A stretch of 64,000 bases of DNA from Acephala macrosclerotiorum (taxonomy: Eukaryota; Ascomycota; Leotiomycetes; Helotiales; Mollisiaceae), in assembly GCA_014904845.1 (NCBI GenBank), contig MU119205.1, positions 248,001 to 312,000 on the forward strand. Reading direction: 5' to 3'. The notes below the pieces were generated by a model that was given only the letters and a program-made list of their open reading frames with translations, had not been told where the DNA came from and did no database searches. How positions within the stretch are numbered: the stretch's first letter is position 1; every line of letters starts with the position of its first letter. The position numbers and the translations under genes were made by a program. This document shows positions 54,727 to 64,000 of this stretch, in pieces.

Positions 54727-56058
54727 TTGCTGACCAAGCCCCGGATCAAACACAATAGAAATTATGATAGTTCAAATTGTGCTACCTTCGGTTATGACTG
54801 CATATTCCCCATTGATGGGAGGCGAGAAAGCACCAAAACCACAAAAGCAGATGTCCAGGCTCTTCAACATGAGCTGATATCCGTACGAGCTTTGCTGCAG
54901 GCTCAAAGTCCCTAGACTCTAAGGGTATCTGATGCTCTTGTGGGTGACCAAAATGGGCGATGACCCATTGTTCGTGGAAACCAAGACAATTCGCCATCCA
55001 GCCAGAGAGGGGAGACACGTCAACAAATGCTCTCTCGCCATCAGAGGCTCGCCTCGCGGGCACGATCTCAGAAACAGGAGAGCTGCAAGTTCACGGTCTA
55101 ACAAGCACCCTCCACAGTCGCACAGAAACAGAAAACCATGGCTTCGGGAGCCCTGAAATTCCCACAAACAATGTCGACAAAGAAATTGCCAAGGCGCAAC
55201 TCTTTTCCAACGCCGCAATTCAGCGCCAAAAAGAAGCAAATCTCAGTCCAAATTGCGGATTTAACTTAAACATAAACTTTAACGACCTGCCTCTCGAATT
55301 TGCCTTCCACTTACTCAACATCCACTAGAACTCACAACATTTCTCCTTCCTCCTCTCTTACCGCCCCGCCATCATGGATTCCCCGATCACCAATGGTCCA
55401 TACTGTAACAAACTCTTGTTGAACGCCATATGCTATTCTAGTTCTCTGCACTCTAACATCCCCTCCCTGCGCTCCGATCCTCAAGAACCACAAAGTACCG
55501 GGATGCAGTTTTATCATCGATTTAAGGAACTCTTTCCTGAGTTTATCGATAAGGCCTCCATCCCAACAGCCGTCGCGCTTTTACTTTGTGGAGCTAGTTT
55601 ATTTTCTCATGGGAGGCAGAGTGCGGGGTGGATACGATGAAACCCGCCTCTATTAAGGAGCATGCATGACCGATAAATTCCAAAGTCTATACCCCAGTCG
55701 TCCCCTAACCCTGCACTCAAAAGAGGCAAGGGTACCAAAAGAATATCTCGATACTTTTGAGGAATTAGAGGAGTGAGAACCTTACTCTAACTCTAACTCC
55801 GCAACCTTAACATCACCACCACCATCAAATCAAAATTCAAGTACAGAGTACACACCTCGACCAGCATACGCAACAAGCAGCACGTGGGTCAACAACGCCG
55901 ACGGTCTCAAGAACGCTGCTGGGCTAGAGATGTCAAGGGAACTGGATATGTGGAATCAAAGTCAGTGGCTGGATAATATTGTGACCGATCAGGGAATGTT
56001 GAGCAATAGTATGTATGGGCTGTTTACTCGTGATAGCACGAGTGGGTTGAGGTTCTGA
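54727..56058 (+). pseudogene. zinc-cluster (Zn2Cys6) transcription factor pseudogene
   Basis: Fragments of a fungal zinc-cluster regulator in order. First, the second half of the cluster (NYDSSNCATFGYDCIFP) with the linker and coiled coil RRESTKTTKADVQALQHEL, ending in a stop at 54913-54915. Then, in another frame, AKAQLFSNAAIQRQKEANL and DLPLEFAFHLLNIH, an in-frame TAG (55326-55328), and directly SFLLSYRPAIMDSPITNGPY and FYHRFKELFPEFIDKASIPT of the middle homology region. It stops after SHGRQSAGWIR. The central part is missing. A C-terminal tail reappears near 55860-56058 (MWNQSQWLDNIVTDQGMLSN) with its own stop. Stops, a frame change and a large deletion show it is dead. The original target genes are unknown. 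Confidence 0.75.
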
Positions 56059-56834
56059 GGCGAGAAAAGAGATGGTCAACGACGCCAGACGTAGAGATCA
56101 AAATTACAAGAGGCCTATCGAAGGAAAGAGAGAGAACATTGGCGTTTGCCTGAAATAGCTTCCAACATTAAGTGCAGCCGAGTCCGCATTAGACGGGACA
56201 AGAAAAAACCCTCTTCTCAAATCCCGGCCATTGAAACAAAGAGAACATCTCACAAGCCTGAACCAAGCTTTGTACAGTCAAATATCTTCATTACGTCGGA
56301 TCTACCACAACCTGACCCTCAGTATAGCCACCCCACTATCTGTTTCCAACAGATCTGGTATAAAGTACAGTACACTAGTCTCCGGGCCAGCAAAGACACG
56401 GATCCTATACACATATGCTGGATGCCCACCAGCTACCCGTTCCTTGTAGGTATTCAGGTCGCCCCAGCATCTCATCTTCATCCAACCAGGACCAGGACAC
56501 AAACAGATTTGATGATATAGGTGTATGTCATCAAGGTTTCGCAGAGGAAATGTCGAGTATAGAACGCCAAAACAAAAAATTTCTTTTTCTGAAAGGACAG
56601 GACGGTGTGACGGAACGTTTTGTTGATTCCGGGAGATTGCATATCGAAGATCGAGATGAAAAGAGGATCCTCGATATACAGGAGTTTGGATTCATATCAT
56701 CTTACGCCACACCTATACACAGAACACCAGTGGTAAACACATGTCGACCAAAATCAGACCAGGACTAGGATCCGGAACGCCGAGTTGACAAAGGGAGGGC
56801 TAAAAGTGAAACTCGTTTGTCGTCAATGGAGTAC
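56059..56834. other. intergenic, no gene seen
   Basis: About 780 bp between the pseudogene and the 3' end of the WSC gene. Open frames here lack family features. Confidence 0.45.
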
Positions 56835-57782
56835 TCAAGCGTTGGTAACCTGTCATACGAGTCAATAAATGTTTATCATGTCGCATAATATTGCGACGTA
56901 CCTTGAGGATCCTCCTAGAGTAATCCTGGTTGTCCGCAATGGAACCATCACTCATTCTCCGCTGGGCCATGACCGGGTCAAGACGCATGTCGTTGAATGA
57001 GGAGGCACCACCACTGCTGCTAGGTGGCTTGCCGTTATGGATGAAGCTGCTGACCGCAGCATTTCTTCTGTACTCCTCTTCAACCTCGCGTCTCTTCTTG
57101 TTCCTGATGAAGACAAATACTCCTCCCGCAATTGCAGCAATAGCCACAATGCCAATAACGACGCCTGCAGCGATACCAGCTTTGTTTGGGCCTGAAGAAG
57201 AAGCAGAAGACGAAGATTTCTCGGCGGAAGAGGTGCCAGTCGAGGAACTGCTCGCTGTGACGACGACGGTTTGCCCTCCAACTGTAACCACTGATGGTGT
57301 AGATGTGCTCGTAGCCGATGACTTTCCTGTGGCTTTAGCTGTCGCAGCAGATGATGTGTCGGATGCTGCAGCGTCGGCATTCGTGACATCGTACGTCAAG
57401 CCGGTTAGGTAGACGCTGTAAAGTCCAGTACCACCACCTGAATATAATTAGCACAGAAAGTGTATAGATGCGCAAATGCAAACTCACACTTATCCGATGG
57501 ATATCCAGGGCATTCAGTTGTACAGGAGGAATTATCTGTTGATGTAGACGCTGGAGGGAGTGTGGGGCCACAATAACAGGTCGAGTCATGTGTAGCCATC
57601 ACCGGCATGTCCAGAGCTAGACATTGTGTTGAGCAGTATCCTGCGGAGTTGAATGTGTCGGTCGAGTTGAGTGTGAGACCCGTGGTAGATGAATAGCAAC
57701 CCTCAATCGTAGCACTGAAAGCAGCAACATTGGAAGCACCGAGCAGGGCTGCGACCAGCTTGATTGTGTATTTCGACATCAT
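56835..57782 (-). CDS. WSC-domain single-pass membrane sensor
   Basis: Plasma-membrane protein resembling yeast Wsc stress sensors, which report cell-wall damage to Rho1 and the cell-integrity pathway. Three exons on the minus strand: 57782-57488, 57437-56902 and 56849-56835, giving 281 residues. A signal peptide (MSKYTIKLVAALLGASNVAA) is followed by a cysteine-rich WSC domain (CYSSTTGLTLNSTDTFNSAG, then CSTQCLALDM, TCYCGPTLPP and CTTECPGYPSDKCGG). Next are a Ser/Thr-rich mucin-like stalk, a membrane helix near 185-209 (AGVVIGIVAIAAIAGGVFVF) and a basic stop (RNKKRR). The short tail ends in DYSRRILKVTNA, where the last four residues come from a 15-base exon. That ending agrees with my memory of the family and fixes the last intron. 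Confidence 0.9.
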
Positions 57783-60225
57783 GATGAAGAGTGTTTGGCC
57801 GAGGCCTCTTGGTCGTGGGAAGGGTTACTCGATATTCGAAGTTTCGATTCGAATTGTTCCTTTTCTCTGGGTTGGTGGAAACGCGGTAAGGTTTCCCACA
57901 GGCCGCTCCAGCAGGCCCTTCGTCCTTTCTTAATCAACTTCGAGGATGTTGTTTGGGATGTTTCCTTCCAAGGAAGACTCGTTCGATGATGGTAGGCGGT
58001 GCGGCTGATGATCGATGGGTCGTTGTTTCGAGACGTCGTTTCGTTGAAACGTCACCCTTGTGTGTTGATGATCAAGACGCTTTTTAAAGCAAACGCGTGG
58101 AATGAAGGTTGGGCAGGCGATCAGAACAGAAAGAGGCCGTAACGAGTGTGCCTGTGTTCGAAGACTGAAAAAGGGTTACAGAGAGAGAATGAAAGCCATC
58201 GAGATCGATGAAGTAATTGGAAGAACGGGGTGGTTGAGGTCGTAAGATAGAAGTGGGCGTTGTGGGCGCGGGTGGTGCAAGGCAAAGGAGTGGTGACCTT
58301 GGGCGAGTGCGTGGAAGCAGAGCGAATGGGGGCGTGGCCGTGGCCGTGGGCGAAGATGAGAGGACGAAGGGACCAGAAGAAGTGGGGCCAGGGAAATTGG
58401 AACAGCGATCAGAAAAATGCTCAAAGCAGTAAGGCCCCCAATGCCCTGGTCTAGCTCCAGGAACAGAGTGCCCATTGGCGGGAATGCCCCCGACCAAAAT
58501 GCCCGGCGGCCTGGCAAGAACAGACGAGCGAACGAGCACACAAGGGGCATTTCAGGCCGAGAACATTGGACGAGCGTGGAGGGACTCGACAGCGAATCTC
58601 CTTCCTCTCACTGCCTCATCCTCATTTACTGTCGTCGCCTTCATGCGGACTCGAGACGAATGTTGCTTCGCTGCAGTCCATAAATATCCTCACCGACTCG
58701 GTACTTCTCATCGTCAACAGCCTCCGGTCCATCCCAAGTACCGGGACCTTCGGTGATCGCAGCTTAAGATAAGTGTCGCACGATTGCTCTTGACCAGCAT
58801 GCCCCAGTCATTCCCGACCTGCCCAGCTGCGTCGCACAAGCTACTGTAGCACAAAATTGTGAAAGTTCAAAGTCATCAACTATGCTTATTTGGGTCAGAT
58901 CGGGGCTTTATGCAAGGTACCTAACCCAATCGACCCTCTCGTGATAAGGAGTGCAGTGCACACCTCATCAGAGCGGTCTAACCTGTTCTGATGCTCAAAC
59001 CGCGAAAGGGGCTAGAACCTTGGGCGATATCTCGAAAATCAACACCGGCCCTCTCGGCCAATAAACTCCAGAACGGAGTCAAATTCTTCTCGACGCGTCA
59101 CGGAATAAAATCCATCACCGCAGAATATCGTGCGAGCGATTTCCAATCAATATTTCATGGCCATCTGCACCTCGTTCGTACTCAGTCATCCGAACATCAG
59201 CGTCACATGTCCTGAACACCCTCATGATACAGCATCGCATTGTCGTGATAGATCAGCCTCCCTCTAACGTCACGTCGACGCGGTGAACATTGCCCAGACC
59301 GGTGCAACACAATGCATTGTTGTTTCTTCCTCATCTGAAGGTTACCCAAGCCGGAGCCAGCTCGTCTCATATCGCAGCACAGCCATCCACCAAATTGAGG
59401 AGGCTCCATACAACCGACCCTCCCTTCCGAGAGTTTCGGTTTGATACGGGCGCTGCGGTAAATCTCCTTTTCTTTTCCTGGGGGACGAACCCGCGTGAGA
59501 CAGGTCTTGGATTTCGATCTGGCGAGTACGATGTCTATTTTTATTTGGACTGCATGAGTGATCAACCGTTCAAATTGTTTTGATATCCCGCAATGTTGGA
59601 CTACATTTCGTATTCGATCGCTTGCATATATTCTTGCCGTTGTTACTTGAAGCTGATGTGAGCATCTGGGTATTCCTCACTCATGTGAAGACATGTGAAT
59701 CATCACGTGCGGATGGACTCTCGACATCACGAGCTTGAGATTGTCCTCGGTGGTTTCGATCTGCTTCTGATTATTCATGCTTTCCAAATTCTTCTGGATC
59801 TGCAACGAATCGGCAGCTTAAGCCGATGTATTTCAAGACCGTTCTGAGCACAAATAGTCCATACAAAACTCTAGAAGCGAGAAGGGCGAAGGCACGTTCG
59901 CATTGTCAATGTTACCCAAGGTGTTTCAATTACGCAAGTACAGACGAAGGCTGAGGTTCTTGGCGTCCATACATTCTGCACCAACTCAGTTGGAACGTAC
60001 ACATGGCGATTAGAGAATACCGCCACCTCCCTGGAATTCTATTTATGATGTTTTGTATCCGATGCGAAGTTTATTCTTGATTAGAGCAACGTCCTTTGCA
60101 CCTCTTCGTTTCCCCAATCAAACAAAATCGAATGTTTTGTTATCATACCCAGCATCGATCGCTGTTTTCCCCGGTCGGCCAAGTCCCAACCATAGAACAT
60201 TTATACCCGAAAGGTGCATCCCGCT
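57783..60225. other. gene-poor stretch upstream of the WSC gene
   Basis: About 2.4 kb. The left 300 bp should hold the WSC promoter. GC-rich repeats of GTGGGCG-like words near 58.25-58.4 kb open long frames on both strands, but none has protein-like features. No gene, tRNA or mobile element recognised. Confidence 0.4.
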
Positions 60226-60877
60226 TCAGCCTCTCGGCGTCAAAATTTCAAGAACAACCCTCCACATATACACCTCCTCCAACTTCTTCGAAGGGTCCTC
60301 ATCCAAGCTTAATCCGCTATTCTCAGTTGTATCGAGAGAAGCCTGAGCCTCCTTAATCTCCTTAATCCCCACCACCTTCTTAACCACAGCATCCAACTAG
60401 AAAACGAAGAAAAGGGTCAGTAATTGCCCCTCAACACATCGGACATTCAAAACGAGAAGAATTATTCGCGTACATCCATCCCCCTCTCCTCCACCCTATC
60501 CTTGATCTCCCTCCCAAGAATATCACCAGCGTTACTACCACCTCCCAAGTTCTCAATCCTCGTAGCGAAGTACTTGGCGCAATCGATGATTTTCGCACAC
60601 GGGATCTTGTGGATTTCGGTTATGCCGTCTTCTGTTGTCTACTTCTTTCATCAGGATACAAACTCTCTTCTAAAGCAAGGCTTCACAAATAGGGATGGAT
60701 GACCTTGAGGATGTTCTCAACAAAGACATCAAGGTGGGCTTTCAGAACGTCGTCAAGGTTCGTGTGAGGGATGCTAAGATCGAGGGGTGAGGGCTCGTTG
60801 AGGATGGGGGTGTTGTCTGTGAGGGTGTCGTTGATGTCGTCGGTTAGGTGGCTTAGGTGGGTGTTTGTGTGCTCCAT
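60226..60877 (-). CDS. hypothetical three-exon protein
   Basis: Exons 60877-60704, 60638-60474 and 60396-60226 encode 169 residues. The second intron is excellent (GTACGC, TTACTGACC, TTTTCTAG) and is in frame. The first uses a weak donor, GTCATC, so its edge is uncertain. Exon 2 reads TEDGITEIHKIPCAKIIDCA and IENLGGGSNAGDILGREIKD, which looks like folded protein. Exon 3 has LDAVVKKVVGIKEIKEAQAS and LEEVYMWRVVLEILTPRG. I do not know the family. No signal peptide or membrane helix. Confidence 0.5.
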
Positions 60878-61354
60878 TGTCAGAATTGTGTTTTTTGAGA
60901 TGGTGTTGATGGTGGTGAGATCGTTGGAAGGCAGAAGTGAGGAGTTGTTGTGTGCATGACTGAAAATCAGGAAGGCGTTGGGTTGGGGGGTAGTACCTAC
61001 TATAAATATACTGTCGAGGGGAAGGAGAGAATGAGGAGGTGTAAGAGGGGAGAAGGAAGTGGTGATCGTTCTTTCTTTTTTCAATACCGGTACAAGTTCT
61101 CTAAGTTCCTCTTTGCCAGAACCTTGATTTCAATATCCTGGGACATTTTCATAATCGTTTCACTTCTTCACATTCTTTCGTAAATCTCACGTACAACTAT
61201 TCTGCTTATCTGCGTGCTCTTTTGCTACAGACATCGCGAATTCCATCCCATCACTGCCCTAAACTAACACTAAAAGTAATCAACGCATTCCCAAACAAGT
61301 CCCCATGCATCCCTTAACCACAACAACTCCAACCCCCACCCCACTGCTCATCTC
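60878..61354. other. intergenic
   Basis: Upstream region of the three-exon gene. The minus-strand frame stays open about 70 codons above the chosen start, without protein-like features. Nothing else seen. Confidence 0.4.
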
Positions 61355-61594
61355 CTATCTCCTCACCCTCTTACTCTCCTCTTTACCCTTGTCCTCCTCT
61401 CTTGGACCTCGTTTATTACTTTCATCCCTCTCCTCATGTAGCGCGTTCATCTTCATCTCCTCAATCATCTTTTCTGTCTCGTGACGAGCACGAGTAGATA
61501 GTACATTCGCGCGGAGGTCGGGATCTTGCAGCGCTTGGTCTAGGATTCGCTTTAGGTTTTGTTGGTGAGCTTCTATTGCTTCTTGCATGGACAT
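61355..61594 (-). CDS. small charged helical protein
   Basis: 79 residues from the first in-frame ATG (61594). The frame is open further upstream (to 61699), so an upstream exon joined at TTTTGTCACAG near 61688 is possible. The sequence is helical and strongly charged: MSMQEAIEAHQQNLKRILDQ, then ARHETEKMIEEMKMN and a Lys/Arg/Glu tail ending ESKRVRR. The composition is nuclear-protein-like, with no known domain. A run of 16 T at 61639-61654 (A on the coding strand) encodes lysines just upstream. Confidence 0.4.
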   Translation of the reverse strand: MSMQEAIEAHQQNLKRILDQALQDPDLRANVLSTRARHETEKMIEEMKMNALHEERDESNKRGPREEDKGKEESKRVRR

Positions 61595-61999
61595 TTGTAC
61601 TGTTTGTTTGAGACGTTCGTTTAGGTTAGAAGTTATATTTTTTTTTTTTTTTGGTGTTGTGGATGATTGATTGATTTTTCTTGGATTTTCCTGTGACAAA
61701 AGTTTTCGTTGATGCTTGGAGTGTGTTGCGTATCGAGAATATATTTAAACTCGCACGTCAAGGATGTCGTGAGTCACCCTCGTTCTCCCAGGACATTTTG
61801 ATTCACATATCTATAAACCCATTCACAAGCACATTATGGTTCAACTGTCCATCCCCAACCCATCATCTTTCTACTGCTAATCTCAAATTCCTCGTCTTAC
61901 AAACCCTTGAGTTTACTCTATCCCATCTCTTAGCACCAGCATATGCACCAACCTCAGCGTCTCAAACAAAAAAGAAACGCAACAACAACTCAAAGCACA

Positions 62000-62185
62000 A
62001 TGGACAACACCTCATCACCACCACCGAAGCAAGACTTGAAAGAAGAGATCGCGAACTGCTGTAAGTGTGGGAATCCAATGATAGACCGGATATGCGAGAA
62101 ACACAACCCTGCGCACGTCTTTTGCTTAGATTACCTTAAGATATCAGCGAACGTGAGAATTGGGACGGGAGTCAGGGAAGCTTGA
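62000..62185 (+). CDS. small cysteine-rich protein, possible zinc knuckle
   Basis: 61 residues from ATG 62000. It carries CCKCGNPMIDRICEKHNPAH followed by VFC, so four to five cysteines and two histidines that could bind one zinc. A GTAAGT inside TGCTGTAAGTGTGG could instead be an intron donor, which would change the protein. It is the only plus-strand candidate in this cluster. Confidence 0.28.
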   Translation: MDNTSSPPPKQDLKEEIANCCKCGNPMIDRICEKHNPAHVFCLDYLKISANVRIGTGVREA

Positions 62186-62280
62186 GGGTCTGGGAGTTGT
62201 TTGTACGGTAGGAGGCGGGCTTCAGGAGCGTTGAGAGTTTGCGAGGCGTTTGTTGATATTGTATTGCTATTTATGATTCT

Positions 62281-62508
62281 TCAAATCCTCCTAATCTCTT
62301 TTATTCGCTCCAAATATGCCTGTGTTCGGAGTGTGAGTTGCTCTCGCTCAGCATCTAGCTTCTGGTGGAGGACTTGTCGGTTCAGTATCTCGGCGGTTTT
62401 GAGTGAAATTTGGAATGGAGACGACCTGCCATGCATAAGAATATCGTTCTCGAGACACTCAAAAAAGCGGGCAATAGTTGCTCGTTGGGTCTCGCTGGAT
62501 TGCGACAT
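62281..62508 (-). CDS. small coiled-coil-like protein
   Basis: 75 residues from a clear ATG (62508) with ACAAC before it. Helical throughout: TQRATIARFFECLENDILMH, LKTAEILNRQVLHQKLDAER and LRTQAYLERIKEIRRI. No known domain. It resembles its neighbours in size and charge, not evidently in sequence. Confidence 0.45.
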   Translation of the reverse strand: MSQSSETQRATIARFFECLENDILMHGRSSPFQISLKTAEILNRQVLHQKLDAEREQLTLRTQAYLERIKEIRRI

Positions 62509-62857
62509 GTTGTTTCTGTGCAGAAGTAGTGTGTCTTAAATCTCTTTATCATGTGAGGTACTAGATTGTTTTGGGGTATTCCAGTTTGGCGGGTATAGAT
62601 TGGGATTGTATCTTGCAAGTGCGGGAGGGGAGGAAGAAGAGCTCGAGGGAATACTTATACCTTCAGGAATGAATCATCTAGAGTGTTGATTCATTTTGCG
62701 AATAATGTACTGAGGGGACAGGATGGTTCAAGAACTTCAACGCCATCGAATTTCAGTTCATTGTTGCAAAAAGATACATCTCCGTTGGAAAAGCCCACAC
62801 ACGCCCAGTAACGAAGCAACCTTGCATTTCCAAAAGTCATCTCTGATCCTCAGCCTC

Positions 62858-63064
62858 CTACCTCCCTCCCGCAGCCCACTCAGAATTGCTACGATTCGCT
62901 TCCGCAATTCGCACTTGCTGCTCTCTCCGTTTCTTCTCATTTTGCCTCTCAGCATCCTTTTTCTTCATCTCATTCAAGATTTGCTCTGTTCGAGTTGTGC
63001 GGTCGGCGAGACTGTTGACTGTGTTATCCAGGAAGTTTGATAATGGTTATTGAGTGGGAGGCAT
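62858..63064 (-). pseudogene. small charged frame with an early stop
   Basis: ATG 63064 reads MPPTQ, then TAA, then continues open with SLADRTTRTEQILNEMKKKD and RQNEKKRREQQVRIAEANRS to a TAG at 62858-62860. Either it is a disabled member of this cluster or translation starts at a later methionine. It is strongly helical and basic. Confidence 0.3.
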
Positions 63065-63474
63065 TTTCTTTTGCTAGTGATTCTTTAAAGCTTGTTCTTA
63101 AAATTTTTATTCCTCGGTGTTTGAGTGATTTTCTTGGTGCTGGAAACTAAGTTTGGAGTTTGATCTTGGACGTGGCAAGTGTGGAAAGAGGGCATGAGGG
63201 AAAGATTTTATACTTGGTAGTTGAGAGGTATGTGAATCAAGCCACCATGCAGCTGGCAGATCTCATGCTTCTGAATGCTGAGGCTGGAAAGGGGCGATGC
63301 CCCGACCTATTTTCTACGACTTCTGTGATTCTAATGCTTCTTAAAATCATAGACATTCGTTACAATCTTCCCACAGTCAACGTTCTCAAGTCACTATCAT
63401 TCTTTGCGTCTATAAATTACAAATCTCAAAAAAGCTTCGCGCAAAATGCAATCCCTCACACATCCTCCCTAATG

Positions 63475-63660
63475 CTAACGCTCCTCTTTATCTTTCATAC
63501 GTTTATCTTCCTCCATAGGAAAGAGTTCACTCTTCACAGCTCCTGCCAGCGTCTGCTCTTCCAATCGAATCTTCTTCTCCTCATCCTTCCCCGAAACCTT
63601 TTCAGGTTTCTCGCTTGAAGAATCCTCGTCTTTACGGACGTGTTTCGTCAGGCTTTTCAT
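63475..63660 (-). CDS. small lysine/glutamate-rich protein
   Basis: 61 residues from ATG 63660 (MKSLTKHVRKDEDSSSEKPE). Almost every second residue is charged; no hydrophobic core, so probably disordered. A TATATAAA box lies about 31-38 bp upstream of the ATG on the same strand. No known domain. Confidence 0.35.
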   Translation of the reverse strand: MKSLTKHVRKDEDSSSEKPEKVSGKDEEKKIRLEEQTLAGAVKSELFPMEEDKRMKDKEER

Positions 63661-64000
63661 TTTATGCTGGACGCGGTCCACCCAAGACTTTTTATATAGA
63701 GGAGTCCTCGCATCCCCGTATTTATGTAAGTGTTTTCGTAAAATTCTGTTTTGTAATGAAGATCTTAGAACAGGTGCTCTTGTGATTGTGGGTTTTTAAA
63801 TTGAATTCTTCGACCATTGGAAAAGTGACGAGCAAGGGGCTTTACTTGGGCAAATGAAGAGAGAGGGCAGGAGGAGGAAATTTTATAAACGGAGGTTGAT
63901 TTTGGGTGTAAATCAGCTGTTCATGTTCATGGTACTGAATGTCCTTTTGGGGATAGATTGATTCAAATGCTTCTTCAATACAATCAGACTCGCTTTCAAA
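63661..64000. other. right edge of the window, no gene seen
   Basis: Upstream region of the last small gene, with the TATATAAA box at 63691-63698 (minus strand). No open frame of note. Confidence 0.4.

Noticed and set aside
56930..57412. 160-codon plus-strand frame opposite the WSC gene
   Set aside because: Antisense shadow of the low-complexity stalk; the WSC gene has domain support.
58084..58550. Overlapping 120-150 codon frames on the minus strand
   Set aside because: They come from a GC-rich repetitive patch; both frames are proline/serine/arginine-rich noise.
59203..59583. Overlapping open frames of 97 and 120 codons
   Set aside because: Both strands are open through chance; neither has domain features or splice context.

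Overview
The window is nuclear DNA of a filamentous ascomycete, perhaps of the Leotiomycetes, though the class is a guess. Genes carry many short introns (41-139 bp, most about 50) with GT..AG ends and CTAAC/CTGAC-like branch points. The proteins are typical of Pezizomycotina. AT-rich stretches look like decayed repeats mutated by RIP. No bacterial operons, tRNA, rRNA or CRISPR array was seen.

Left part (1-27.4 kb) is compact core genome: an F-box protein, RRP6, MDM35 (five tiny exons), a small two-helix membrane protein only 27 bp ahead of GPI1, PRI1 with a double MluI cell-cycle box, DHH1, an LST7/folliculin-like gene, RPT3, an unrecognised four-exon gene, a MIS14/NSL1-like kinetochore gene, TRM10 divergent from MSH2, and a dienelactone hydrolase.

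Middle part (27.4-49.5 kb) is an accessory island. It holds AT-rich RIP-like DNA, a possible solo LTR, and a DNA transposon relic with 34-bp inverted repeats. Its genes resemble fungal cell-death or allorecognition genes: a caspase-like/membrane/HET fusion, a three-module CbxX/SpoVK-type AAA ATPase, an ankyrin-HET gene and an HD-domain gene. Nearly every one carries an in-frame stop, a frameshift or a lost catalytic motif. I read it as a decaying incompatibility-type locus, or one allele of such a locus.

Right part (49.5-64 kb) returns to core genes: GRC3 divergent from RPA34, two genes that both serve RNA polymerase I and rRNA. Then follow a zinc-cluster transcription factor pseudogene, a WSC-domain membrane sensor, a long gene-poor stretch, and a loose cluster of small charged genes of unknown role, mostly on the minus strand.

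Exon coordinates were worked out by eye. For the core genes the exon lengths add up to whole codons, and the junctions restore family motifs. Calls to families rest on recalled motifs, not on database searches.
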